DNA of 64,000 bases from Sphingomonas baiyangensis (lineage in GTDB: Bacteria; Pseudomonadota; Alphaproteobacteria; Sphingomonadales; Sphingomonadaceae). Within the stretch, counting starts at the first letter, position 1; every line of letters begins with the position of its first letter. This document shows, in pieces, positions 33,488 through 43,890 of this stretch. The DNA lies in NCBI RefSeq assembly GCF_005144715.1, contig NZ_SWKR01000001.1:372001-436000 (forward strand), given 5' to 3'. The notes under the pieces were generated by a model that made no database searches, was not told the DNA's origin, and saw only the letters and a program-made list of their open reading frames with translations. The translations under genes and the position numbers were made by a program.

Positions 33488-34440
33488 CGATCGACGATGT
33501 ACGTACGCTGGGCGAAGCGATCGACCGCGAGGTAGCCAAGGCGGTGGTCGATGCCGGCGAAGTGGTGCGGCTGCTGCTCGTCGCGCTGTTCTCGCAGGGG
33601 CATGTGCTGCTCGAAGGGCCGCCGGGCACTGCCAAGACGCTGCTGGCGCAGAGCTTCGCGCATACGCTGGGCCTCGATTTCGGGCGCATCCAGTTCACAC
33701 CCGATCTGATGCCCGGCGACATCGTCGGCGCCAATCTGTTCAACTTCCAGACTTCGAGCTTCGAGCTGACGCGCGGGCCGGTATTCTGCGAGCTGCTACT
33801 AGCCGACGAGATCAACCGCACGCCGCCAAAGACGCAGGCCGCGCTGCTCGAGGCGATGCAGGAGCGCGCGATCACGCTCGACGGGCGCACCGAGCGACTG
33901 TCCGACCGCTTCATGGTGCTGGCGACGCAGAATCCGATCGAGCAGCAGGGCGTGTATCCGCTGCCCGAAGCGCAGCTCGACCGCTTCCTGTTCAAGATAG
34001 CGATCCCCTATCCCGATGCCGCTGCGGAGCGCGCGATCGTGGCGCAATATGGCGCGCGCAGCGGCACGCCGCGCCCCGAACATTCGGGTGTGTCGCAGGT
34101 GGCCGAGGCCGGCATGATCGCCGCCGCGGTGGCGGCGGTGCGTGACGTGGGGCTGGTCGACGAGGTGATCGACTATATCGTCGCGCTGATCCGCGCGACA
34201 CGCGACCACCCCGATTGCGCCAATGGCGCCAGCCCGCGTGCCGCCGCAGCCCTTGCCGGCGCCGCGCGCGCCGCCGCCGCGCTCGACGGGCGCGACTATG
34301 TGATCCCCGACGACGTGAAGGCGCTGGCGCCTGCGCTGTTGCGCCACCGCATCATCCTGTCGCCCGCTGCCGAGATCGACGGACGCCGGACCGACGATCT
34401 GGTGACCGAACTGATCGCCGCGATCGAGGCACCGCGGTGA
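33484..34440 (+). CDS. MoxR-family AAA+ ATPase
   Basis: 318-residue chaperone-like AAA+ ATPase. Walker A is GPPGTAKT (45-52); Walker B is LLLADEINR, followed by the MoxR hallmark [15 protein letters not shown]. Sensor 1 is in [23 protein letters not shown], and [18 protein letters not shown] is the lid domain. Its stop overlaps the DUF58 start (GTGA). MoxR proteins usually act with DUF58/VWA partners in maturation of envelope or periplasmic complexes. Confidence 0.94.
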   Translation: MTIDDVRTLGEAIDREVAKAVVDAGEVVRLLLVALFSQGHVLLEGPPGTAKTLLAQSFAHTLGLDFGRIQFTPDLMPGDIVGANLFNFQTSSFELTRGPVFCELLLADEINRTPPKTQAALLEAMQERAITLDGRTERLSDRFMVLATQNPIEQQGVYPLPEAQLDRFLFKIAIPYPDAAAERAIVAQYGARSGTPRPEHSGVSQVAEAGMIAAAVAAVRDVGLVDEVIDYIVALIRATRDHPDCANGASPRAAAALAGAARAAAALDGRDYVIPDDVKALAPALLRHRIILSPAAEIDGRRTDDLVTELIAAIEAPR

Positions 34441-35681
34441 TCCTGCCGACGCAGCGCGCAGTGGTGCTGGCGGCGATCGCGGCACCCGTCGCGCTCGCGA
34501 TGGGCGTGGCGGTGCCGGGCGGCTGGATGGCGGCGATCTGCTGGATCGCCGCGGTGCTGGCGCTCGTCGCGGTCGACGCTGCGCTGGCGCGGCCGATCGC
34601 AGGCGGTGTCACGCTCGCCGCGCCGGCAATGGTGCCGGTAGGTGCAGATATCTACCTGAAGGCCCGCCTCGATGATGGCGGGAAGGCCCGCTTCGCGCTC
34701 GATGTCGGGCCGCCGCTCGAACCGAATGGTAGTCGGTGGCGCGCCGGGCGGCGTGGGCTGGCGCGGATTGGCGGCATCTGGGCGCGGCGCGCGGGGCCGC
34801 TGGGCTTTGCGTGGCGCCAGCGCCGCTTCGCCAGCGATGCCGAGGTGCGCGTCGTCCCCGATCTGCGCCCGGTGCGCGAGCAGGGGATGCGGCAATATCT
34901 GGCGAGCGCGCAATTCGGCCAGCGCATGCGCATCGAGAGCGGCGAGGGGCAGGAGTTCCAGTCGCTCACCGAATATCAGCCGGGCATGCAGCGCCGCGCG
35001 ATCGACTGGAAGGCGTCGGCACGCCATCTCGACCTGCTGGCGCGCGAGTACCGCACCGAGCGGGACAATCCGATCGTGCTGGCTATCGATGCCGGCCGCA
35101 CGATGTGCGATCCCGTCGACGGCGTGCCACGCGTCGACCGTGCGGTGTCGGCGGCGTTGCTGGCGGCGTTCGTGGCGCTCAAGGCGGGCGACCGCGCGCG
35201 GCTGTTCGCATTCGACGACCGGCCGCGCGTCGACAGCGGCGGGCTGAGCGGCGCGCGCAGCTTCGCGCGGCTGCATCGCGACGCCGCCGCGATCGACTAT
35301 GGACGCGGCGAGGCCAATTACACGCTGGCGCTGACCGAGCTCGACAGGCGGCTCGACCGGCGCAGCCTCGTCATCCTGTTCACCGAGTTCGGCGATCCGA
35401 CCGCGGCCGAACTGCTGATCGCCGCGGGCCAGCGGCTGCTGCGGCGGCACCGGCTGCTGTTCGTGCTGTTTCACGATACCGAGCTCGAGCGCTTCGTCGA
35501 TACGCGGCCCGAACGCGCCGAGGACGTGACCCGCGCTGGCGTGGCGCACATGCTGCTGCGCGAGCGGCGCATCGTGATCGAGCGCATCCGCCGGCTGGGG
35601 ATCGACGTGCTTGAGGCCGACCCGCAAGCGATGCCGCTGGCGCTCGTCGAGGCATATCTGCGCGCACGCGAGCGCAGCTGA
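34437..35681 (+). CDS. DUF58 domain protein, MoxR partner
   Basis: 414 residues with GTG start. Two N-terminal hydrophobic helices (residues 7-50) are followed by a beta-rich segment. DUF58 is seen in [50 protein letters not shown], whose second half is the start of a VWA-like domain with IDAGRTM in place of a full DxSxS MIDAS. It probably couples MoxR to a membrane target. Stop shares a base with the next start (TGATG). Confidence 0.9.
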   Translation: MILPTQRAVVLAAIAAPVALAMGVAVPGGWMAAICWIAAVLALVAVDAALARPIAGGVTLAAPAMVPVGADIYLKARLDDGGKARFALDVGPPLEPNGSRWRAGRRGLARIGGIWARRAGPLGFAWRQRRFASDAEVRVVPDLRPVREQGMRQYLASAQFGQRMRIESGEGQEFQSLTEYQPGMQRRAIDWKASARHLDLLAREYRTERDNPIVLAIDAGRTMCDPVDGVPRVDRAVSAALLAAFVALKAGDRARLFAFDDRPRVDSGGLSGARSFARLHRDAAAIDYGRGEANYTLALTELDRRLDRRSLVILFTEFGDPTAAELLIAAGQRLLRRHRLLFVLFHDTELERFVDTRPERAEDVTRAGVAHMLLRERRIVIERIRRLGIDVLEADPQAMPLALVEAYLRARERS

Positions 35682-36685
35682 TGGCGGACAAGCTCGCCTT
35701 TTCCGCCGCGCGGTTCCGCGCCGAGCGCGAGGGCGACTGGGTCGAACTGGAGGCACTGCTCGACCGTGTCGAGAAGAAGGGGCCGAAGCGCCTGAGCGAA
35801 GCCGAACTGATCGCGCTGCCGCGGCTGTACCGCGCGACCCTGTCCTCGCTGTCGATCGCACGCGAAACCTCGCTCGACGCGAGCCTCGTCGCCTATCTCG
35901 AGGGCCTTTCGACGCGTGCCTATTTCATCCTCTATGCGTGGCGCGAGGCGTGGGGGCGCAAGCTCGCCGGCTTCTTCGCTGCCGGCTGGCCGCGGGCAGT
36001 GCGCGGTATGGCGGGCGAGATCGTGCTGGCGTTCGCGCTGTTCGTCGCCGCAGGCATTGCCGGCTATGCGCTGGTGACGAGCGATCCGGCATGGTTTGCC
36101 GGCATCGTCGACGACGGCATGGCCAATGGCCGCGACATGCAGGCGACGCCCCAATTCCTGCGTGAATCGCTCTACGGCGCGCAGGATGTGAGCGGGCTGG
36201 AGGTGTTCGCCACGCAGCTCTTCACGCACAACTCGCAGGTATCGATCCTGGCGTTCGCGCTGGGCTTCGCGTTCGGCGTGCCGACGATGCTGCTGATTGC
36301 CGCGAACGGCGCGCTGGGGGGCGCGTTCTTTGCCGTTTATGTGCCGCACGGCCTCGGCTGGGGCCTGCTCGGCTGGCTTTCGATCCACGGCACGACCGAG
36401 ATTTTCGCGATCGTCATCGCCGGCGGCGCGGGGCTGCATATCGGCCGCGCGGTGGCGTTTCCGGGTGAGCGATCGCGGCTGGCGGCGGGCGCCGAGGCGG
36501 GGCGGCGCGCGGCGCTGGCGATGATCGGCGTCGTCGTGATGCTGCTGGTCGCCGGGCTGCTCGAGGGGTTTGCCCGCCAGATCGTGCGCACCGATGCCGG
36601 GCGCTATGCCATCGCGGCGACGATGCTGGCGCTGTGGCTCGCCTATTTCACGCTTGCCGGGCGGGGGCGGCATGGCACGCGATAG
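35681..36685 (+). CDS. SpoIIM-type membrane protein
   Basis: 334-residue integral membrane protein of the stage II sporulation M/DUF95 family. Recognised from RFRAEREGDWVELEALLDR at the N-terminus, the first helix at about residue 110, and LFTHNSQVSILAFALGFAFGVPTMLLIAANG followed by HGLGWGLLGWLSIHGTTEIFAI. In non-sporulating bacteria the family sits with MoxR/DUF58/RDD genes, as here. Overlaps the RDD gene by 14 bases. Confidence 0.9.
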   Translation: MADKLAFSAARFRAEREGDWVELEALLDRVEKKGPKRLSEAELIALPRLYRATLSSLSIARETSLDASLVAYLEGLSTRAYFILYAWREAWGRKLAGFFAAGWPRAVRGMAGEIVLAFALFVAAGIAGYALVTSDPAWFAGIVDDGMANGRDMQATPQFLRESLYGAQDVSGLEVFATQLFTHNSQVSILAFALGFAFGVPTMLLIAANGALGGAFFAVYVPHGLGWGLLGWLSIHGTTEIFAIVIAGGAGLHIGRAVAFPGERSRLAAGAEAGRRAALAMIGVVVMLLVAGLLEGFARQIVRTDAGRYAIAATMLALWLAYFTLAGRGRHGTR

Positions 36686-37541
36686 GCCGAAGCTGGCGCG
36701 CACGCTGACGACGCCCGAGGGGGTGACCTTGAACCTCAGGCTGGCGAGTGCGGGGGCGCGGGCGGGGGCGTTCATCCTCGATTGCCTGCTGCTGATGGGC
36801 ATCCTTATCGGCGCGACGCTGCTGGCGGGTGCCTTCCACATGCGGCTGGGCACGCAGATGGGCGGGATCATCCAGATCATCTGGCTGCTCGGCGCCTTTG
36901 CCCTTCGCAACTTCTTCTTCATCCTGGGCGAGGCGGGGGCGCGATCGGCGACGCTCGGCAAGCGCGTCGTCGGCCTGCGCGTGGTGGCGCGCGACGGCGG
37001 GCGGCTGACGGGCGGCGCGATCGTGGCGCGCAACCTGATGCGCGAGATCGAGGTGTTCCTGCCGCTGATGTTCACCGCCTATTCGGCGGCCGAGGGCGTG
37101 GCGAGCAAGTGGACGGCGGTGCTGGGCCTCCTTTGGGCGGGTATCTTCCTGTTCTTCCCGCTGTTCAACCGCGACCGGCTGCGTGCGGGCGACCTGATTG
37201 CGGGCACCTGGGTGATCGAGACCGAGCGCCGCCGCATCGGTGCCGACCTGCTTGCCGCCGAGCCCGCCGCCGCCGCACCGCCCGCCTTCGACCGCGCCGC
37301 GCTCGACGCCTATGGCGAATATGAGCTGCACCGGCTGGAAGAAGTGCTGCGCCGCGACGATGCCGATGCGATCACCACCGTGGCGGCGACGATCCGCGCC
37401 AAGATCGGCCATGCCGCGGCGGGCACGGGCAGCGCCGGCGACGACCGCGCGTTCCTGAACGCCTATTACCGCGCGCTGCGCCAGCACCTCGAGCGGCGGA
37501 TGCTGATGGGCACGCGCAAGGCCGACAAGTTCGCGGGGTAA
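36672..37541 (+). CDS. RDD family membrane protein
   Basis: 289 residues. The RDD domain has its Arg in LASAGARAGAFILDCLLLMG (Asp-containing helix) and further helices including IFLFFPLFNRDRLRAGDLIAGTWVIE. The C-terminal ~90 residues are soluble and helical (YGEYELHRLEEVLRRDDADAI). ATG 36672 lies inside the end of the SpoIIM gene. Last gene of the MoxR operon. The RDD family is of loosely defined transport or assembly role. Confidence 0.88.
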   Translation: MARDRPKLARTLTTPEGVTLNLRLASAGARAGAFILDCLLLMGILIGATLLAGAFHMRLGTQMGGIIQIIWLLGAFALRNFFFILGEAGARSATLGKRVVGLRVVARDGGRLTGGAIVARNLMREIEVFLPLMFTAYSAAEGVASKWTAVLGLLWAGIFLFFPLFNRDRLRAGDLIAGTWVIETERRRIGADLLAAEPAAAAPPAFDRAALDAYGEYELHRLEEVLRRDDADAITTVAATIRAKIGHAAAGTGSAGDDRAFLNAYYRALRQHLERRMLMGTRKADKFAG

Positions 37542-37626
37542 GCGCCGCGACCGCGCGACGGCCGGCCCGCACGGCGCGGAAGTTCACACAAGTTCACGCG
37601 CTAGAGTCGTTTTCAGCTGCGCTGAA

Positions 37627-37709
37627 GCGGCACCTGCCCGCTCCCCCACCCGGCCACCCAGCCAAGCTATTCTCATGGGTGGCCGGGTGGGGGAGCGGGC
37701 AGGTGCCGC
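37627..37709. repeat. Long palindrome, copy 1 (34-bp arms, 15-base loop)
   Basis: Bases 37627-37660 are perfectly complementary to 37676-37709. Arm key content is GCACCTGCCCGCTCCCCCAC followed by CCGGCCACCCA. Lies between convergent genes and could act as a two-way terminator. A near-identical palindrome occurs at 42846-42925. Confidence 0.92.
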
Positions 37710-37712
37710 GCT

Positions 37713-37731
37713 GTTTCAGCCTTGCTGAAAC
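37713..37731. repeat. GTTTCAGC hairpin, copy A
   Basis: GTTTCAGC-CTT-GCTGAAAC, a perfect 8-bp stem with a 3-base loop, directly beside the long palindrome. A degenerate relative (TTTCAGC-TGC-GCTGAAG) lies at 37611-37627 on its other side. A further perfect copy is at 57389. Confidence 0.8.
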
Positions 37732-37736
37732 CAACC

Positions 37737-38531
37737 CTATCGCCGGCGTCGGCGTCGCTCGCCGGCGTCGTTCTCTTCGCTGACGGGCGCGCGGCGGCGG
37801 GGAAAGTATTGCGCGGCCTCCTGCTTGGCGGCAGCGAGCGCCGCTTCGAAGGCGTCCCCCAGCACGCTGGCAGCGGGATCGGGATCGGGATCGGCGATGC
37901 CCTCGCCTTCGTCGTCCAGGAAATCGGCATCGGACGCGTCGGGGGAGTCGCTGCCCAGCCGCCGCAGCATGTCGGCGACGGGCGGCGGCTGTGGGGCTGT
38001 GGCCGACAGCGCGGGCGCGGCGCGATCGCGGTGGAGATCGCCGTAGCGATCGGGGAAATGCTTGCGCAGCAGGAACATCATCATCGCATCGCTCTGGCGG
38101 AAGCGACGACCGATGACGCGGCCCTCGCGATCCCAGACGGGTTCTTCCGACCCGTGGATCGCGCGTTCGAACGCCGCATCGACCAGCGCATGCGCGGCCT
38201 GCTGGATCGCGGCATCCCACGCGGCGGCGAAGGCGGCGCCATCGGGCGAGCGGCGCAGCCGGTAGAAGGCCGAGGGCGAGTTGCCGGCAGTCTCGGCGGC
38301 GGTGCGCACGCTGCCGGTATCGGCGAGATAGCCGATGAACGCGCGCTGCACCTCGGGCGAGAGGCCGTCGACGCGGGCGCGGCGGGGCACGGGCACCCAG
38401 TCATCGGGATCATGCGCGGGCGCGTCGGCGAGCGACGCGGCCGGTGGCGGCGCAGCGACGACGTGCGTGGCGGCGGCATGAACGGGCGGAGCGAGTGCCT
38501 TTGCGGCGGCAGGCCGGGTTCGGGTGCGCAT
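37737..38531 (-). CDS. Hypothetical protein with HTH-like segment
   Basis: 264 residues. An Ala/Pro-rich N-terminus is followed by RRARVDGLSPEVQRAFIGYLADTGSVRTAAETAGNSPSAFYRLRRSPDGAAF, which looks like a helix-turn-helix of the type seen in small terminase-like proteins. Next is FRQSDAMMMFLLRKHFPDRYGD, and the tail is acidic then basic (ends ERRRRRR). No function can be assigned; similar unassigned proteins are common in sphingomonads in my recollection. It ends 5 bases after the GTTTCAGC hairpin. Confidence 0.7.
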   Translation of the reverse strand: MRTRTRPAAAKALAPPVHAAATHVVAAPPPAASLADAPAHDPDDWVPVPRRARVDGLSPEVQRAFIGYLADTGSVRTAAETAGNSPSAFYRLRRSPDGAAFAAAWDAAIQQAAHALVDAAFERAIHGSEEPVWDREGRVIGRRFRQSDAMMMFLLRKHFPDRYGDLHRDRAAPALSATAPQPPPVADMLRRLGSDSPDASDADFLDDEGEGIADPDPDPAASVLGDAFEAALAAAKQEAAQYFPRRRAPVSEENDAGERRRRRR

Positions 38532-38655
38532 CGACGAGAATAAGACAGAAAAGCCGCGTGTAGGACAGCGGAAATGTTGGGGGGTTGGCGGTGTACGATA
38601 GCGGCGATGGGTGGCCGGCGATGCAGGTGGCGCGCGGGCGTGGAGTTAAACGACA

Positions 38656-38699
38656 TCCAACGCGCTTGGATTGACATTGGACAAATCATTGGCCAAATA
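38656..38699 (+). promoter_or_regulatory. Promoter/operator of the YefM-YoeB pair
   Basis: Inverted repeat TCCAA-CGCGC-TTGGA (38656-38670) abuts TTGACA (38671-38676); 17 bases on is CAAATA (38694-38699) as a weak -10. ATTGG elements recur between them. The antitoxin ATG is at 38706. Such a layout suits autorepression by the antitoxin complex. Confidence 0.5.
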
Positions 38700-38705
38700 G
38701 CGTGC

Positions 38706-38951
38706 ATGCAGGCAGTCAGCTATTCCGAAGCGCGCGAGAACCTCAAGGCGATGATCGACATGGTCGTCGCCGACCGCGCGCCGCTGGCCATCACGCGCCA
38801 GCGTGGCGAGGGGGCGGTGCTGATCTCGGCGAGCGAATGGGCTTCGATCGAGGAAACGCTGTATCTGCTGCGTTCGCCGAAGAATGCCGAGCGGCTGCTG
38901 GATGCGGTGCGCGGGTTCGACGCCGGGGGCGAGGGCGTGCCCTTCCCGTGA
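38706..38951 (+). CDS. YefM/Phd-family antitoxin
   Basis: 81-residue antitoxin that should bind operator DNA through its N-terminus and neutralise the adjacent toxin. MQAVSYSEARENLKAMIDMVVAD, then ITRQRGEGAVLISASEWASIEETLYLL, is the canonical YefM pattern. The acidic, Gly-containing C-terminus is the toxin-binding tail. ATG 38706 preferred because the upstream in-frame codons contain the promoter. Overlaps the toxin start by GTGA. Confidence 0.92.
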   Translation: MQAVSYSEARENLKAMIDMVVADRAPLAITRQRGEGAVLISASEWASIEETLYLLRSPKNAERLLDAVRGFDAGGEGVPFP

Positions 38952-39214
38952 AGGTGGCGTTCTGGCCAACGGCGTGGGACGACTATCGCCACTGGCAGGA
39001 ACACGACGCGAAGATCGCGGACAAGATCAACACGCTGATCGAGGAATGCCGCCGCCACCCGTTCAAGGGCACCGGCAAACCCGAGCCGCTGGGCGGAAAC
39101 CTGTCAGGCTGGTGGTCGCGGCGGATCAGCCATGAACATCGGCTGGTGTATCGCGTGGCAGGGAGCGGGGCGGAGCAGGTGTTGCAGGTGGCGCAGTGTC
39201 GGTATCATTATTGA
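38948..39214 (+). CDS. YoeB/Txe-family mRNA interferase toxin
   Basis: 88-residue RelE-fold ribosome-dependent endoribonuclease. WDDYRHWQEHDAKIADKINTLIEE leads, then HPFKGTGKPEPLGGNLSGWWSRRI. The catalytic set is visible: Glu in KPEPL, Arg in SRRI, and His/Tyr in the C-terminal CRYHY. GTG start embedded in the antitoxin stop ensures coupled synthesis. Complete and probably functional. Confidence 0.94.
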   Translation: MKVAFWPTAWDDYRHWQEHDAKIADKINTLIEECRRHPFKGTGKPEPLGGNLSGWWSRRISHEHRLVYRVAGSGAEQVLQVAQCRYHY

Positions 39215-39266
39215 GTGATTTTTTGGCTAGCGTTGTTATTCGCTCTATTTCGACTTCGCACCTTAC

Positions 39267-39296
39267 TTGACGAACGTTGCTTGTTTCCCCCAGTAT
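39267..39296 (+). promoter_or_regulatory. Candidate promoter of the AT-rich two-gene island
   Basis: TTGACG (39267-39272), 18 bases, CAGTAT (39291-39296), in the 99-base gap after yoeB. The following GGAGGG gives a strong ribosome site 5 bases before ATG 39314. Confidence 0.45.
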
Positions 39297-39313
39297 CTTC
39301 TGAGGAGGGACCT

Positions 39314-39982
39314 ATGGCATATCCTTACATTCCTAGTGGCGGATTGATACAGACGGCCTTTCAGCAATTCCGAAAATCATTTCCAGCCAAAGTCGACTCC
39401 GAGACTCTCAAAAAGCTAGGCATCGCGCCGAGCAATGAGGGTTCGATGATAAATATCATCAAATTTCTCAAATTTACTGATAAAGATAATCAAAGAACTC
39501 AAGAGGGCAGCCAGCTTTTCAATACGCATGATGACCAAAAGTTTGGTCAAGCGCTCGAAAATAGCGTAAGATCTTCATACTCTGAGCTATTTGAACTGCA
39601 TAACGATGGCGCTTGGACGCTTGACCGCGACGCTTTGATATCTTTCTTTCGCAACTCTGACCAAACAAGTGCCGTGACGGGAGCTCGGCAGGCCCTAACA
39701 TTTCAAACGTTAGCTAGTCTTGCAGGCAAACGGGCTGAACAGGTTTCTAGTCGCACTCCGAACGCGCGTGGAGGAAATATAGAAAAAAAGACATCACCCA
39801 AAAACAAAACATCTAACGTAGAGCCAAAAAATTTGAGTTCTTCATCGTTGGATGAAAACAATAAATCCCCTGTCGGACTTACGGTTCGTATCGAAATTAA
39901 TCTTCCAGCAAACGGCAGCCAAGCTACGTACGATAACATCTTTCAGAGCATTCGAAAGAATCTGCTGAATGATCCAGCTTGA
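39314..39982 (+). CDS. DUF5343-like protein, first gene of an AT-rich accessory pair
   Basis: 222 residues. The N-terminus MAYPYIPSGGLIQTAFQQFRKSFP with ETLKKLGIAPSNEGSMINIIKFLKF is the DUF5343 pattern, probably winged-helix. A polar, Lys/Ser/Asn-rich linker spans about residues 155-190, and the end VGLTVRIEINLPANG...YDNIFQSIRKNLL is the family's closing motif. ATG 39314 has GGAGGG 5 bases upstream; the longer frame to 39215 is rejected. Codon use is AT-rich, unlike all neighbours. Overlaps the next gene by 14 bases. Biochemical role unknown; likely partner of the HEPN-like protein. Confidence 0.82.
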   Translation: MAYPYIPSGGLIQTAFQQFRKSFPAKVDSETLKKLGIAPSNEGSMINIIKFLKFTDKDNQRTQEGSQLFNTHDDQKFGQALENSVRSSYSELFELHNDGAWTLDRDALISFFRNSDQTSAVTGARQALTFQTLASLAGKRAEQVSSRTPNARGGNIEKKTSPKNKTSNVEPKNLSSSSLDENNKSPVGLTVRIEINLPANGSQATYDNIFQSIRKNLLNDPA

Positions 39983-40448
39983 TACCCTTGAGCGCATTGC
40001 GCGATCGGCCTCACTCTTCACGGAAGAAGCACTAGATGAGACCGATCAAACTCACCCCTTTGACCGCAGAAACATACATGCGAAGATACCTGCGAAGGTG
40101 CGCCGCCTATTTGACGACGCGCATTACGCACAGTCTACGTTTGAAGCCTCTAAATTCCTAGACAAGCATATCGCGCGAATGTCTGGCCTAAAAAAATCTG
40201 GCGCGGCCCTTATGCAGGAGGCTTTCAAAGAAATATCGCCCACGATTCAGCTAACAGAACTTTCAAACATCAGCCAAATTGATGAGCAAAAAGGCTATCA
40301 GTGGTTATTTACTGGATCTGTCTGGGCAATACGAAATCCTCGAGGGCACGAATTTGATGTTCAGGACGACATGGAGAAGTGCTTAGATCACTTAGGCTTT
40401 ATATCGATGCTAATGCGGCGGCTTGAGGAGGCGGACCAGGCATTTTAG
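39969..40448 (+). CDS. TIGR02391/Ymh-like protein with HEPN-type RX4H motif
   Basis: 159 helical residues. IPAKVRRLFDDAHYAQSTFEASKFLDKHI and KSGAALMQEAF fit the TIGR02391 (Hypoth_Ymh) family. AIRNPRGHEFD gives R122-x4-H127, the arrangement of HEPN ribonuclease active sites. The closing CLDHLGFISMLMRRLEEA is also typical. The ATG lies 14 bases inside the DUF5343 gene, so translation is coupled. If active it would cut RNA; that is inference. It is AT-rich and ends 8 bases from the thiC stop, at the island edge. Confidence 0.83.
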   Translation: MIQLDTLERIARSASLFTEEALDETDQTHPFDRRNIHAKIPAKVRRLFDDAHYAQSTFEASKFLDKHIARMSGLKKSGAALMQEAFKEISPTIQLTELSNISQIDEQKGYQWLFTGSVWAIRNPRGHEFDVQDDMEKCLDHLGFISMLMRRLEEADQAF

Positions 40449-40456
40449 ATCATTTG

Positions 40457-42496
<2,040 letters not shown>

Positions 42497-42506
42497 TGCA
42501 GGCGTT

Positions 42507-42851
42507 CTAGGCGTCGGCGGCGGCGCTGTCGAGGGCGGCGTACCAAACGGCATAGGCGGTGTTGCGCGCCATGCGGCGCGTGAGGTCGGGCGTGCCGTCT
42601 TCCCACCACACCGGACCACGCTCGCCCAGCGCCCGCTTGGCGGCGTCGACACGCGCGCGTGCCGCCTTGCGCGCGGCATCGTCGGGTGCATCACGGACGG
42701 CGCGGCGCGCGTCCATCAGCGCGTCGACATGGCGCTGGCGTTCGACGGGCGACAGGCGCGGGTCGCTGCGCCGCCACAGCCGCCCACGCACCACGATGTA
42801 GCGGCCATCGGGCGTGACGGGCGGTTTAGCGCTTGGTCGAGATTTCGGCAC
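42507..42851 (-). CDS. Small conserved hypothetical protein
   Basis: About 114 residues. The body is DGRYIVVRGRLWRRSDPRLSPVERQRHVDALMDARRAV, a helical Arg/Ala-rich segment, then RGPVWWEDGTPDLTRRMARNTAYAVW. No known motif. The start is uncertain: GTG 42851 sits within the left arm of the long palindrome, GTC follows, and the next GTG (42794) would remove conserved-looking residues. The palindrome may have inserted at its 5' end. Function unknown. Confidence 0.6.
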   Translation of the reverse strand: MPKSRPSAKPPVTPDGRYIVVRGRLWRRSDPRLSPVERQRHVDALMDARRAVRDAPDDAARKAARARVDAAKRALGERGPVWWEDGTPDLTRRMARNTAYAVWYAALDSAAADA

Positions 42852-42925
42852 CGGCCCGCTCCCCCACCCGGCCACCCACAAGCATATCCTGACGGGTGGC
42901 CGGGTGGGGGAGCGGGCCGGTGCCG
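42846..42925. repeat. Long palindrome, copy 2 (32-bp arms, 16-base loop)
   Basis: Bases 42846-42877 pair perfectly with 42894-42925. The arms differ from copy 1 at one position in the shared 32 bases, CACCGG instead of CACCTG. The complementary base changes as well, so the stem stays perfect. Confidence 0.92.
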
Positions 42926-42961
42926 CCGGGATGCGCCGCCGGCGCATCCGCAAACGGGCTC

Positions 42962-43825
42962 TTAGAAGCTGTAGGCAAGTCCGAGCGCGCCGAGCCACTG
43001 GTCGCGCGAGCCGAGCTGCGTGACGGGGGAATCGCCGAAGTCGCCGCCGAGCCGGCGATAGACGACACCGCCGACGAGTTGCAGACCGCCGGTCAGGTCG
43101 CCCGTCAGCGAGCGCGTGGCGGCCATGCCGAGCGTCCAGTTCTTGAAGCCGCCGCCCGCGGTGAACACGGGCAGGCCGCTGCGCGCGGCCTCGGCCGGGG
43201 TGACGCTGAAATAGGTGCGGCCATAGCCGCGCTCGACGATCTCGGCCGAGGCGAACAGCCCGACCAGCGCCTTGGTCGACAAGGGCGTGGTGTAGCTGAC
43301 GGTAGGCGCCCAGATGCCGCTGCTGTGCACGCCCGACACGTCGTGCCGGTAGCTGATCGTCGCCGAGAAGCGATCATAATCGCTGGTGATGACGCCGGTC
43401 TTGCCGATGCCGACATAGCCGCCGAGCTCGATAGCGGTGCCGCGCTCGTCGAGCAGCGCCACCTGCGGCTCGTCGATCGCATCGCGGCTGGTGCGGTTGA
43501 GATTGACGACGCCGATCGGCCCAGCCTGGATATCCCAGGTCGGCCCGAAGCCATCGCGGATCAGATCGACGCTGAGGCGGTTGCCCGCGAGCAGGAAGCG
43601 ATAGCCCGACACCTGCCCGATCGCGCCGGGCGCGGGCGTGAAGCCGTAATCGTTCGATCCTTCATAATCGGGGAGCACCGCAAGTGCCGCGCCGACGATG
43701 ACGAAATCGCCGCGCGGATCGCTCGACACCACCTCCTCGGCGGGGGCGGGCGGCAGCGCGGTCTGCTCCTGCGCGAATGCGGGCGACGCGCCCAGAAGGG
43801 CGATAGTGCAAAGGGCGATGCGCAA
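42962..43825 (-). CDS. MipA/OmpV family outer-membrane protein
   Basis: 287 residues. Signal peptide MRIALCTIALLGASPAFAQ; the mature part is beta-rich and ends in an aromatic (LAYSF), typical of barrel proteins. Family landmarks are LAVLPDYEGSNDYGFTPAP and the C-terminal LTGGLQLVGGVVYRRLGGDFGDSPV. MipA is known as a scaffold for murein synthesis machinery in E. coli; whether that holds here is not shown. Its 3' end is 37 bases from the palindrome. Confidence 0.9.
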   Translation of the reverse strand: MRIALCTIALLGASPAFAQEQTALPPAPAEEVVSSDPRGDFVIVGAALAVLPDYEGSNDYGFTPAPGAIGQVSGYRFLLAGNRLSVDLIRDGFGPTWDIQAGPIGVVNLNRTSRDAIDEPQVALLDERGTAIELGGYVGIGKTGVITSDYDRFSATISYRHDVSGVHSSGIWAPTVSYTTPLSTKALVGLFASAEIVERGYGRTYFSVTPAEAARSGLPVFTAGGGFKNWTLGMAATRSLTGDLTGGLQLVGGVVYRRLGGDFGDSPVTQLGSRDQWLGALGLAYSF

Positions 43826-43890
43826 GGTGATGGAACTCCGAGGGTTTCAGGTGCGAAACGTCGGCGTTCAGTTTTTGCTCCCGCGGCGCA

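Noticed and set aside
39215..39313. Upstream extension of the DUF5343 gene to 39215
   Set aside because: The GGAGGG before ATG 39314 and the promoter-like elements at 39267-39296 fall within it.
39215..40456. Insertion sequence as cause of the AT-rich island
   Set aside because: No transposase, terminal inverted repeats or target-site duplication visible at the edges.
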